Shown in pieces: positions 28,044 to 36,234 of a DNA stretch of 64,000 nucleotides. The notes under the pieces are model-generated. The model was given only the letters and a program-made list of their open reading frames with translations. It did not search any database and was not told the DNA's origin. Source of the DNA: Flavobacterium sp. TR2 (GTDB lineage Bacteria > Bacteroidota > Bacteroidia > Flavobacteriales > Flavobacteriaceae); NCBI RefSeq assembly GCF_025252405.1, contig NZ_CP104307.1, positions 1,364,001 to 1,428,000 on the forward strand. The letters run 5' to 3'. Position 1 is the first letter of the stretch; each line of letters starts with the position of its first letter. Both the position numbers and the translations under genes were made by a program.

Positions 28044-28120
28044 GCTACGACTTTGTAACTCGTAGCTGGTTTAGTAGTTAGACCAATGAAAAGCTTTCCA
28101 CTTTTGTGGATGGCTTTTTT
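28044..28120 (+). ncRNA. Candidate small RNA: three hairpins ending in a terminator
   Basis: Three hairpins follow one another. GCTACGA/TCGTAGC (28044-28050, 28060-28066) and TGGTTTA/TAGACCA (28067-28073, 28079-28085) are contiguous. The third, AAAAGC..TCCAC with GTGGA..GCTTTTTT (28089-28120), is terminator-like. No gene ends here, so the terminator needs a transcript of its own or read-through from the tRNA. No good promoter is seen in the 37 bp after the tRNA terminator, which weakens the call. Confidence 0.42.
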
Positions 28121-28148
28121 GATTTAAGACTGTTTGGTTTTGCAATTA

Positions 28149-28212
28149 TTTTAACCGCAAAGCACGCAAAGATTTACGCAAAGTCCGCAAAGTTTTTTAA
28201 GCTTTGCGGGCT
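28149..28212. repeat. Inverted-repeat end related to the GxxExxY element
   Basis: TTAACCGCAAAGCACGCAAA followed by TTTACGCAAAG copies, with changes, the 35-bp end of the element at 56348-56889. The tail CCGCAAAG..CTTTGCGG plus TTTTTT makes a small hairpin. No gene is enclosed. Confidence 0.65.
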
Positions 28213-28348
28213 TTTTTGTTTTTTAAATTCTGATTCCAATGAACAGTTTGTCAATTTCGACAAAGGAGACTCGAGCGATAGGGAATAGGCGAAGCAAATC
28301 TCCGTAAGTAGTTCCAAAAAGATTTTTCGTCGTACATTAAAATATAGT

Positions 28349-28406
28349 CCGTGGTTTCAACCACGGGAGACCTATTATATTGTGTTCCCGTGGCTGAAAC
28401 CACGGG
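28349..28406. repeat. Paired GTGGTTTCAACCAC-type palindromes
   Basis: CCGTGGTTTCAACCACGGG (28349-28367) and CCCGTGGCTGAAACCACGGG (28387-28406) are two copies of one palindrome, 38 bp apart. They look like a dispersed intergenic repeat. The rest of 28213-28550 shows a stretch rich in GGAGACTCGAGCGATAGGGA-type sequence and no gene. Confidence 0.7.
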
Positions 28407-28550
28407 TTATATTTAATAAAAAACGTAAAGCTTATTGCTCTTCTCTGTTAAAAAGAAAGAAACTTCTTCTTTTTTAAAATTCTTGTCAATTTTTAAAATA
28501 TTGGAATTTAATCAATTAAAAATTTTTCAAATTTTATTTTAAAAAAATGC

Positions 28551-28580
28551 TTGCAGAAACGAAAATCTGTTGTACTTTTG
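28551..28580 (+). promoter_or_regulatory. Promoter of tRNA-Asp copy 2
   Basis: TTG (28551-28553) and TACTTTTG (28573-28580) are 19 bp apart. The whole promoter closely follows that of copy 1 (TTGCAGAAA and on), as expected from duplication. Confidence 0.85.
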
Positions 28581-28597
28581 CACTCGCAATAACGCAG

Positions 28598-28671
28598 GGT
28601 TTGGTAGTTCAGTTGGTTAGAATACATGCCTGTCACGCATGGGGTCGCGGGTTCGAGTCCCGTCCAGACCG
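28598..28671 (+). tRNA. tRNA-Asp (GTC), copy 2
   Basis: Identical over 74 nt to the tRNA at 27893-27966, with anticodon GTC and discriminator G; CCA not encoded. The two copies and their promoters and terminators form a duplicated block 705 bp apart, separated by repeat sequence. Confidence 0.97.
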
Positions 28672-28682
28672 CCTAAGTTGTT

Positions 28683-28712
28683 AAAAGCCTTTCTTAACGG
28701 AAAGGCTTTTTT
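28683..28712 (+). terminator. Terminator of tRNA-Asp copy 2
   Basis: AAAAGCCTTTC and GAAAGGCTTTTTT with loop TTAACG, 11 bp past the tRNA, near-identical to the copy-1 terminator. Confidence 0.9.
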
Positions 28713-28725
28713 GTTTTTAAATTTT

Positions 28726-28820
28726 ACCGCAAAGGCGCTAAGATTTTACGCAAAGTTCGCAAAGGTTTTATTTAATCTTTGCGAACTTTGTGCTTTTACC
28801 TTGCGTGCTTTGCGGTTAAA
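28726..28820. repeat. Gene-less palindrome of two CGCAAAG-type ends (MITE-like)
   Basis: Left arm TTTTACCGCAAAGGCGCTAA and right arm (read backwards) TTTAACCGCAAAGCACGCAA continue into TTCGCAAAG on both sides, meeting at a short AT loop. The arms resemble the two ends of the GxxExxY element at 56348-56889 joined without the gene. Confidence 0.7.
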
Positions 28821-28840
28821 TTTCTTCCTATCTTTATATT

Positions 28841-29662
28841 ATGGAACATTCTGGTCAAAAACTCGATAAATATTACATCAAAAAAGTAGATGCTGATAAA
28901 AAAAGCATTTATTGCCACCACGATTTGATGGGAGAGCTGTTTATTCCGCCACACAGGCACCAGAAAGCACAGCTTTTATACGCCGAAGGTGATGTTGTTT
29001 TTGTAACCACAGAAACCAAGACTTACTTTTTGCCAGCAAGGCACTTTATTTGGATTCCGAGTGGCGTGGAGCACAGCATTGAGCCGAAATCGGAAAGCGT
29101 GACGATGCGAAATTTGTATTTTCCGGTTGAAAAAGACGAAGACGACTTTTATAAAGCAGAAGGGATTTATCCTGTCAATAATTTACTCCTGCAAATGATG
29201 CTTTTTACCAATCGATGGAATGGTGATCTTAAAAAGGGGACTCCAAATTTTGCCATTGCCAAAGCGATAAAAGCGATACTGCCTCAAATTTGCACCAATA
29301 ATTTGCCTTTAGAACTGCCGCAGCCCAAAGACAAACGTCTCGGTAAAATTCTGCGCCATATTGAAAACAATCTTGGAGAAACAATTCTATTTGCCAATGT
29401 TGCGCATCAATTCGGTTTCAGCGAACGCTCCCTGTATCGCTTGTTTCAAAAAGATCTCAATATGTCTTTTATTCAATATTATACCATTAGAAGAATCTTA
29501 AAAGCAATTGAACTTTTGTTGGAAAGAAAACTTTCGGTAAAAGAGGTAGCCGAAGAAGTTGGTTATAATAGCGTACCGACTTTCAGTAACACATTCTTCA
29601 AGATTTTAGGCCAACGGCCTTCTGATTATCTAAATGGCGAAGAGATTTTGGAAAGAAGATAA
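28841..29662 (+). CDS. AraC-family transcriptional regulator
   Basis: A 273-residue regulator with an N-terminal cupin-like sensing domain (PPHRHQKAQLLYAEGDVVF, later WIPSGVEHSI) and a C-terminal double helix-turn-helix at about 185-268. The latter has ANVAHQFGFSERSLYRLFQ and VKEVAEEVGYNSVPTFSNTF, ending in the usual GQRPSDY. It lies just before the TolC-HlyD-MFS operon on the same strand, with direct repeats between them, and probably controls that operon. Confidence 0.92.
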   Translation: MEHSGQKLDKYYIKKVDADKKSIYCHHDLMGELFIPPHRHQKAQLLYAEGDVVFVTTETKTYFLPARHFIWIPSGVEHSIEPKSESVTMRNLYFPVEKDEDDFYKAEGIYPVNNLLLQMMLFTNRWNGDLKKGTPNFAIAKAIKAILPQICTNNLPLELPQPKDKRLGKILRHIENNLGETILFANVAHQFGFSERSLYRLFQKDLNMSFIQYYTIRRILKAIELLLERKLSVKEVAEEVGYNSVPTFSNTFFKILGQRPSDYLNGEEILERR

Positions 29663-29801
29663 TCTATTTTCTCACAGATTGAGCAGGTAATTAGTGTATT
29701 AAAGTAAAAATCTGCACAATCTGCGAAATCTACGAGAGAATTTAAAAAATAATCATAATACAAATCTGTTTTGTAATAAATTGTTTTTCAATATTTTAAT
29801 A

Positions 29802-29844
29802 TAACGTTTTCGGAAAATGAAATTTTAACGTTTGTCCGAAATGA
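29802..29844 (+). promoter_or_regulatory. Direct repeats, candidate AraC-regulator site
   Basis: TAACGTTTTCGGAAAATGA (29802-29820) and TAACGTTTGTCCGAAATGA (29826-29844) agree at 14 of 19 positions with a 24-bp period. AraC-type proteins bind such direct repeats about two helical turns apart. They lie 78 bp before the TolC start. The rest of the gap (29663-29801) holds a degenerate AATCTGC repeat. Confidence 0.5.
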
Positions 29845-29921
29845 ATATGTTGTTGGCTTTTTAGAATTATCAGTCACGAGAAAAATGAAGGAACTTTGCA
29901 GCATCAAATATTAATGTATTC

Positions 29922-31277
29922 ATGTTCCTTAAAACAACAAATTCTACAGACGATTGTTTTCCCAGAATCCTGCTGTTAATCTTAATAATGTTAGCATTCA
30001 ATGGCTTACAAGCGCAGGAAGTTCATACGGTTTCATTAAAAGAGGCTTTGAAACTGGCCAAAGAAAACAATAAAAAAATTCTTAGATCTCAATTGGAGGT
30101 CACGCTCGCAGAGCAAAACATTAAAGAAAGAAAAGAACTCCGACTGCCAGATGTGCAGCTAAACGGAATGTATTCGCGAATAACGAACATTACCGAATTC
30201 AAAGGAAGCGGATTTTTGAAAGACAAAGAAGTTACACCTGCAATTCCTGAAATTTATGAGGTTAATTCTACCTTTAAAATGCCAATTTATGCTGGTAATA
30301 AAATTAATAACGCCATCAAAATTGCGAATCAGGAAAACGAAATCGCTAAAATAAAAACCGAAAAGGCTGAAAATGATATCGAACTTGAAGTTGTAGCCAA
30401 TTATCTGGCGATTTACAAAATGATGGAGCTTCAGAAGATTTTTGAAGAAAATATCAAAGAAGAAAAAAGCCGACTGAAAGAAGTCCAATCGCTTCAAAAA
30501 CATGGAACGGTTACGAAAAACGAGGTTATTCGTGCCGAATTACAGCTTTCAGATCGCGAATTGAATGCGTTAACTAACTCCAAAAACATTAAAATCGCAC
30601 TTCACGATCTGAAAACGCTGATTCAAATTCCGGAAAACCAAGAAATTGAGATCGATACGACGTCAAGTCTTGACGAAATGAACGGTTTAGATCCGTATGA
30701 TTTTTATATGGCTAAAGCATTGCAGAATGAAGAAATGCGTATTGCAAGCCAGGAATTAAACATCAGCAAAACGGAACTTAAGTTGGTTAAAGGAAATTAT
30801 CTGCCAAGTGTTCATTTCTTTGGGAATTACGGTTTTTATTATCCAAACTATAAATTCTTTCCGCCAAATCCGTATTTGTACACCTTAGGGCAAGTCGGAA
30901 TTGAAGCTACTTTTGACCTTTCGTCTTTGTATAAAAATAAGACCAAAATGGAACAGGCGAATACCAAAATCAAATGGCAGGAAATGCAGAATGAAATTGT
31001 AAAAGAAGAAATTCAGGACAAGTTGTATAAAGAACATACTCAGTATCAGGAAATCCTTGAAAAGTTTGTAGTTGTTGACAAAGCGTTGGATTTGGCCAAT
31101 GAAAATTACCGAATCGTAAAACTCAAATATTTAAATCAGTTGGTTTTAATTACCGAAATGGTCGATGCAGATAATGCTTTGCTTCAAGCTAAATACAACA
31201 AAATTTCTACCCGACTGGATGCGGTTTTAAAACATTACGAACTGCTTCATACAGCGGGAATGCTTCCTCAAAGTTAG
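29922..31277 (+). CDS. TolC-family outer-membrane efflux protein
   Basis: A 451-residue outer-membrane channel of the OEP type. A signal peptide ends at about residue 32 (GLQAQ). Two repeats of long coiled-coil helices follow (about 45-230 and 245-440), each with an ALKLAKENNKKILRSQLEVT-like entry helix. It opens an efflux operon with an HlyD/EmrA adaptor and an MFS pump and would form the outer-membrane exit. Distance to the adaptor gene (161 bp) is large because of a tandem repeat. Confidence 0.9.
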   Translation: MFLKTTNSTDDCFPRILLLILIMLAFNGLQAQEVHTVSLKEALKLAKENNKKILRSQLEVTLAEQNIKERKELRLPDVQLNGMYSRITNITEFKGSGFLKDKEVTPAIPEIYEVNSTFKMPIYAGNKINNAIKIANQENEIAKIKTEKAENDIELEVVANYLAIYKMMELQKIFEENIKEEKSRLKEVQSLQKHGTVTKNEVIRAELQLSDRELNALTNSKNIKIALHDLKTLIQIPENQEIEIDTTSSLDEMNGLDPYDFYMAKALQNEEMRIASQELNISKTELKLVKGNYLPSVHFFGNYGFYYPNYKFFPPNPYLYTLGQVGIEATFDLSSLYKNKTKMEQANTKIKWQEMQNEIVKEEIQDKLYKEHTQYQEILEKFVVVDKALDLANENYRIVKLKYLNQLVLITEMVDADNALLQAKYNKISTRLDAVLKHYELLHTAGMLPQS

Positions 31278-31306
31278 GTGGTGAGAGATTAGGCTGAAGC
31301 CTTAAG

Positions 31307-31390
31307 AAGAAAGAAGCTAGAAGAAAGAAGCTAGAAGAAAGAAGCTAGAAGAAAGAAGCTAGAAGGAAGAAGCTAGAAGAAAGATACTTG
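31307..31390 (+). repeat. 14-bp tandem repeat, six units
   Basis: AAGAAAGAAGCTAG occurs at 31307, 31321, 31335 and 31349 without change, at 31363 with one change, and at 31377 in degenerate form. The purine-rich array lies between the TolC and adaptor genes of one operon. Copy number could vary by slippage. Confidence 0.95.
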
Positions 31391-31438
31391 AAGAAAAAGA
31401 TTTTTAGAAAGAACTAAGTTAAAGAGATTAGAAAAGAG

Positions 31439-32488
31439 ATGGTTAAGATTAAAAATGAAACTAGAAGAAACAAAACGTTTCATATACTAATAACGATTAT
31501 TGCGTGTACGCTTGTGATAAGCGGTGTTATTTTGGGAATTTGGTTTTACGTATTTAACCGAAATCACGAAGAGACCAATGACGCTCAGGTGGAGCAGTAT
31601 GTAACGCCAATTATGTCGAGAATTACGGGTTATGTGCAGGAAGTTCGTTTCAACGAAAACCAGTTTGTGCATAAAGGTGATACTTTGGTTGTAATTGATA
31701 ATAGAGAATATCAGTCAAAACTGAATGTGGCTCTTGCCGATGTTCAAAACGCGCAGCAAAATAGTGTTGTGGCTCAAAAAAATGCGATAAACACCGCAAG
31801 TGCAACAGCGATAAACGAAGCGCAGTTAGAGGCTTCAAAATCGAATCTTTGGAAAACCAAACTGGAATACGAAAGATACAAAGCTTTGGTAAGTGAAGAG
31901 GCGGCAACGTCTCAGCAATTAGAAAAAGTGAAAGCAGATTACGAATCAGCGCAGGCGCATTTTCAGGAGATGAAAAACAGAATCCGTACTTCAGCTTTGA
32001 GCACTTCTGTTGCTGAAGCAAATGTTCCGACAACGCAGACAAATATCGCGTCTAAACAAGCTGTTGCCGATAATGCAGCTTTATTTCTTTCATACACAAT
32101 AATTACAGCACCTTATGACGGCTGGGTTGGAAAACGAACTTTACAGCCAGGACAATTGGTAAAAGAAGGTCAGTCGTTGCTTTCTATTGTTAGCAAAGAA
32201 AAATGGATTACGGCCAATTTCAAAGAAACGCAATTGCAATATTTAACCGTTGGACAAGATGTCGAAATTAAAGCAGATGCTTTGAGCGATAAGACTTTTA
32301 CGGGAACAATTGCTTCTCTTTCTCCTGCGAGCGGGGCAAGATTCTCATTGCTTCCTCCTGACAATGCAACGGGTAACTTTGTGAAAATCGAACAAAGAAT
32401 CCCAGTTAGAATTCAGTTAAAAGATAGCGACAGGCAAGCCGACTTTTTGAGAGCGGGAATGAATATTACTGTGATCGCAGCACACTAA
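31439..32488 (+). CDS. HlyD/EmrA-type membrane fusion protein
   Basis: A 349-residue adaptor with one N-terminal membrane segment (about 14-36) and the EmrA-like opening HEETNDAQVEQYVTPIMSRI at about 43-62. A lipoyl domain and an Ala/Gln-rich coiled coil of about 110 residues follow, then the second lipoyl half TIITAPYDGWVGKRTLQPGQ. It links the MFS pump to the TolC channel. The MFS gene starts 1 bp after its stop. Confidence 0.92.
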   Translation: MVKIKNETRRNKTFHILITIIACTLVISGVILGIWFYVFNRNHEETNDAQVEQYVTPIMSRITGYVQEVRFNENQFVHKGDTLVVIDNREYQSKLNVALADVQNAQQNSVVAQKNAINTASATAINEAQLEASKSNLWKTKLEYERYKALVSEEAATSQQLEKVKADYESAQAHFQEMKNRIRTSALSTSVAEANVPTTQTNIASKQAVADNAALFLSYTIITAPYDGWVGKRTLQPGQLVKEGQSLLSIVSKEKWITANFKETQLQYLTVGQDVEIKADALSDKTFTGTIASLSPASGARFSLLPPDNATGNFVKIEQRIPVRIQLKDSDRQADFLRAGMNITVIAAH

Positions 32489-32489
32489 A

Positions 32490-34073
32490 ATGGAAGATAA
32501 AAGTATTTTTAAATCATGGGTTCCAAAATGGGCAACCATTACAATTTTGTTTGTCTGTCTGCTGCATTCCATGATTTTATTGGGGGTTTATACGTCAAAT
32601 GTAACGTACGCGGCAAGTTTTCTGGACATTGAGCCCGAAGATTTGCAGTATGCGATGTGCGTAACGTACGGAACTCTGCTGGCAACGATTCTCATAGAAA
32701 GCCGTTTTTCGAGTTTTTTTCCCGCCAAAAATTACCTTATGGGTGTTTATTCCTTAATTGGAGTTACGATTGTGGCGTCAGGTTATGTCGATAATTTTGC
32801 GGTTTTCTTGCTGTTGAGAGTTGCCGAAGGAATCTTAATGGCGCTTCCTGCCATTACCATAAGACAATTGCTTATTGAGCAGTTTGATTCTAAAAACGCC
32901 ATTATAATTGGTTTTTCCTTTTATTACGGTTCGTTACTGCTGTCAACGCCTTTTATTATGAATATTGCAGTTTGGTTTCTGGATCATTACGACTGGAAAT
33001 ATATGCTTTATGTTTCAGGCGGACTGCAAGTTTTAAATGTCTTTTTAATCTTGGTTACTTTTCGTGGGCACCGAATCACAAAGAAGATTCCGTTGTATCA
33101 AATCGACTGGGTGAGCTATTTTTTGGTTTTAACAGCTATTCTTTGCGGTGCCTACTTTTTTGTGTATGCCGAGAAAAAATATTGGTTCGAGTCTTCTCAA
33201 ATGGTTTTAATGCTTATTCTAGCGCTCGTTACGGGAGGTTTGTTCATCTTTAAAGAACTTTTGGTCAAAAGACCCACTTTTGATTTTGAAGTCTTTAAAT
33301 ACGCTAATCTGAGAATCGGATTTCTATTGTTCTTCCTGTTTTACATCAGCAGAGCAACTTTGAGTCTTTGCCATTCGGCGATGTATTCGATTTGGAACTG
33401 GGATCCGTCTAGAGTTGCGGGCGTGCAGTACATTAACGGACTCGGAAATGTAATTGGACTAATTTTGGCTGCTTACTTCCTAATGAAATCGCTTTCGACA
33501 AAAATCATTTTTCTAATTGGCTTTTCGCTAATTGCTTTATATCATTTTTGGTTTACGTTTCTTTTTGTGCCCGATGTGGCTTTATCAGATATTATTGTTC
33601 CGTACTTTTTGCAGGGTATCGGAGTTGGATTGTTATTTGTTCCGTTAATTCTCTTTACCACCTCTTCGGTTCCTGCAAATATGGCGGTTTCTTCGGGAAT
33701 TGTCGGTGTTTCTGGTCGTTTTTGGGGGAGCACGATTGGTTTTTGCGTGATGCAGAATGCAACCGTATTTTTAAACAAAAAACACTTTTTAAAACTCAGC
33801 CAATTTGTAACTGGCGAAAATCCAGAAGCGCAGCAAAACATCGCCAGCACAGCACAGAGTTTTGTCGCCAAAGGCTATTCTGTAGATAATGCCAATGTTT
33901 TAGCTATGAAAAAGATTTTTGGAAGCATTGCTAAACAATCGACTTTACTGGCCGATATGGAAATTTATACCATTGTAGGGTATGGTCTTTTGGTTTTGAT
34001 TGTTCTAATTGCGTGCAATCAGCATTTGAGACAGACAATGACGTTGGTTAAAAGTAAAATTTGGATTGGGTAA
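32490..34073 (+). CDS. MFS drug-export permease (DHA2/EmrB-like)
   Basis: A 527-residue permease with about 14 membrane segments, the number typical of the DHA2 drug:proton antiporters. The usual motif A is poorly kept (ESRFSSFFPAKNYLMG). The region LLRVAEGILMALPAITIRQL matches the motif B helix with its Arg, and GIVGVSGRFWGSTIGF resembles motif C. It follows the EmrA-like gene after 1 bp, forming a TolC-EmrA-EmrB type tripartite system. Substrate unknown. Confidence 0.88.
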   Translation: MEDKSIFKSWVPKWATITILFVCLLHSMILLGVYTSNVTYAASFLDIEPEDLQYAMCVTYGTLLATILIESRFSSFFPAKNYLMGVYSLIGVTIVASGYVDNFAVFLLLRVAEGILMALPAITIRQLLIEQFDSKNAIIIGFSFYYGSLLLSTPFIMNIAVWFLDHYDWKYMLYVSGGLQVLNVFLILVTFRGHRITKKIPLYQIDWVSYFLVLTAILCGAYFFVYAEKKYWFESSQMVLMLILALVTGGLFIFKELLVKRPTFDFEVFKYANLRIGFLLFFLFYISRATLSLCHSAMYSIWNWDPSRVAGVQYINGLGNVIGLILAAYFLMKSLSTKIIFLIGFSLIALYHFWFTFLFVPDVALSDIIVPYFLQGIGVGLLFVPLILFTTSSVPANMAVSSGIVGVSGRFWGSTIGFCVMQNATVFLNKKHFLKLSQFVTGENPEAQQNIASTAQSFVAKGYSVDNANVLAMKKIFGSIAKQSTLLADMEIYTIVGYGLLVLIVLIACNQHLRQTMTLVKSKIWIG

Positions 34074-34178
34074 AAAAGTTAAATTGTAGTTTTTTATTGG
34101 AATTAATGTTTTTTGAAAGATTATTCTATTAGTTTTGTTTTAACTAATTCAAAATCAAATCCAAAATCTTAAGAACCT

Positions 34179-35171
34179 ATGAAAAAAATGATCTTACTTT
34201 TATTGGCTGTTGCAGGTGTTTCCTGTTCGAGTGACTCAGAAGGAAGTAATTATACCACATACGGAACAGTCAGCACAATTGCAACAAATGTTTTTGCTAC
34301 CATGCAGTTTCCTTCGGCATTAACTATGGATGCAAACGGTAACATTTATGTTGCGAGTTTTGAATCTCGAATCATTAAAAAAACAGATAAAAATGGTATA
34401 GTGACTACTTTTGCCGGTTCTGGCAAATATGAAGATTCAGACGGTGTAGGCGAGACGGCTTCTTTTACAACAATTTCTGCCCTTTCAACAGATTCTCAAG
34501 GCAATGTTTATGTTATGGGGAATAATGATGGAGCCGTACGAAAAATAACTCCAAAAGGTGTTGTGAGTACATTTTTAAAAAAATCTGATATTGGTTATGG
34601 TACGATGGGAATTTTTATTGATAAAAATGACAATATGTATCTTTCTACAGGTCCAGGAATATTAAAACGTACCCCTGCAGGAGTGCTAACCCTTTTGGCA
34701 GGTGATCCTATTGATGCTTCAGGCGCGCGTGATGGTAAAGGAAAAGAGGCTCGATTCAGCTCTGCGGCGTTTATGGCTATGGATAGTAAAGGTGTTTTGT
34801 ATGTGAAAGAAAATATGGGCGCCAAAGGAATTCGAAAAGTAACACCCGATGGAGTAGTGACAACACTTACGGTTACTGTAAAAAAAGATGGGGTAGATGA
34901 AATCTATACTAATTTAGAAGATGCGCAAGGTATTGCTATTGACAAAAATGACAATATTTATGTGTCAACCGAAGAAAACAATATTTTGCAAATTACACCA
35001 GACGGAAAAGGAACTACTATGTTTGGAAATGAAAGAGGTTATAAAGATGGTCCTATTAAAGATGCTTTAATCAATGGAATTGGCAGAATAGAATTTGATA
35101 AAAATGAAGACCTCGTATTTATAGAAAACAGAGCAAATGGCATTAACATTCGTAAAATATCTCGAAAATAA
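34179..35171 (+). CDS. NHL-repeat lipoprotein
   Basis: A 330-residue lipoprotein (lipobox Cys16 in GVSC). The body is an NHL-type beta-propeller of about five or six blades, each with a strand such as ALTMDANGNIYVASFESRII, ALSTDSQGNVYVMGNNDGAV or GIAIDKNDNIYVSTEENNIL. Such surface or periplasmic propellers bind proteins or sugars; no function is assigned. It stands alone. Confidence 0.85.
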   Translation: MKKMILLLLAVAGVSCSSDSEGSNYTTYGTVSTIATNVFATMQFPSALTMDANGNIYVASFESRIIKKTDKNGIVTTFAGSGKYEDSDGVGETASFTTISALSTDSQGNVYVMGNNDGAVRKITPKGVVSTFLKKSDIGYGTMGIFIDKNDNMYLSTGPGILKRTPAGVLTLLAGDPIDASGARDGKGKEARFSSAAFMAMDSKGVLYVKENMGAKGIRKVTPDGVVTTLTVTVKKDGVDEIYTNLEDAQGIAIDKNDNIYVSTEENNILQITPDGKGTTMFGNERGYKDGPIKDALINGIGRIEFDKNEDLVFIENRANGINIRKISRK

Positions 35172-35288
35172 TAAATGCAGAAGTTCAATAGAAATATTTT
35201 CTTCTGATAGTTTCGGAGGAGGTCAATTAAACTTTGCGGTACACAACACTTATCAGTATCTTGCGAGCTGTAAAACAATAATAAAATT

Positions 35289-35948
35289 ATGAGCCAGCAA
35301 TGTGTAATTTTTGATATGGACGGCGTGATTTGCCACACCAATCCGCATCATGTAGTCGCTTTTGAGGAGTTTTTTAAAAAATACAATATTCCGTACACGC
35401 AAGAAGACTTCGAAGAGCATATGTACGGAAAACACAATAGTTATATCATGACACATTTTTTCAAACGTCCGATTGCGGGAGAGGAACTGATAAAATTAGA
35501 AGACGAAAAAGAAGGAATGTTCCGTGAGATCTATAAAGACAAAGTCGAAACGATTCCGCATTATATGGACTTTTTAAACGAATTAAAATCTTGCGGGTTT
35601 AAAACGGCTGTTGCTACATCTGCGCCTCGCGCGAATTTGGATTTAATTGTCAATTCCCTAAAACTAGGAGAAAAAATGGATTCGATGATGTCATCAGAAG
35701 ACGTTACATTTCATAAGCCAAATCCAGAAGTATATCTAAAATCGGCAGAACGAGTTGGAGTTTCTCCGTCTGATTGTGTGGTTTTCGAAGATTCTTTTTC
35801 AGGCATTACAGCAGGGTTAAGCGCCGGAATGAAAGTCGTAGGTGTTTTGAGCACGCATACAAAAGAAGAGCTTCCGCCATGCGATTTTTATATTAATGAT
35901 TATAGTGAGATTAACGTCGACAAAGTTTTGGAACTATTAAACAACTAA
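35289..35948 (+). CDS. HAD-superfamily hydrolase (beta-phosphoglucomutase-like)
   Basis: A 219-residue phosphatase or mutase. Catalytic Asp9 and Asp11 lie in VIFDMDGVICHTNPHH, motif II is the Thr/Ser in TAVATSAPRANL, motif III the Lys in FHKPNPEVYL, and motif IV is FEDSFSGI. A helical cap domain follows motif I. The set fits the subfamily of beta-phosphoglucomutase and sugar-phosphate phosphatases; substrate unknown. Confidence 0.9.
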   Translation: MSQQCVIFDMDGVICHTNPHHVVAFEEFFKKYNIPYTQEDFEEHMYGKHNSYIMTHFFKRPIAGEELIKLEDEKEGMFREIYKDKVETIPHYMDFLNELKSCGFKTAVATSAPRANLDLIVNSLKLGEKMDSMMSSEDVTFHKPNPEVYLKSAERVGVSPSDCVVFEDSFSGITAGLSAGMKVVGVLSTHTKEELPPCDFYINDYSEINVDKVLELLNN

Positions 35949-35955
35949 AATTTTT

Positions 35956-36035
35956 AAACCATATAAGAGATATAAGTTCATTTAGATAAATGAGCATAAT
36001 TTGATTTGCCTCCGGCTTTCGCTGGAGGTTTTTTT
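35956..36035 (+). terminator. Dispersed repeat half followed by a terminator
   Basis: AACCATATAAGAGATATAAG (from 35957) is a single arm of the family found at 11796-11926 and in the array at 60.8 kb. CCTCCGGCTTTCGCTGGAGG (36009-36028) followed by seven T is a rho-independent terminator for the HAD gene. The remaining bases to 36234 show no gene. Confidence 0.8.
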
Positions 36036-36234
36036 ATGTTTAAAAAGGAGGAAGGTCTGAGTAAGTTTTTGATTTGTAATGTTTTGCGTGTAATTTAATT
36101 CTCTTTAATTTGTATTTCAGATTTCGATGCTATTATGAAGTCAGTGAAAGAAAAAACGAATTTTTTGAACGGTTTAAATTTAATGGTAAAAACGCATTTC
36201 AAATTAATTATAAACCCATTATCGGTTAGGGTTC

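Noticed and set aside
28639..28869. A 76-codon frame beginning inside tRNA-Asp copy 2
   Set aside because: It spans the tRNA end, its terminator and a palindromic repeat; the AraC-type gene begins inside its end in another frame.
31307..31390. 14-bp tandem repeat as CRISPR or attachment site
   Set aside because: Units follow directly with no spacers and no integrase is near.
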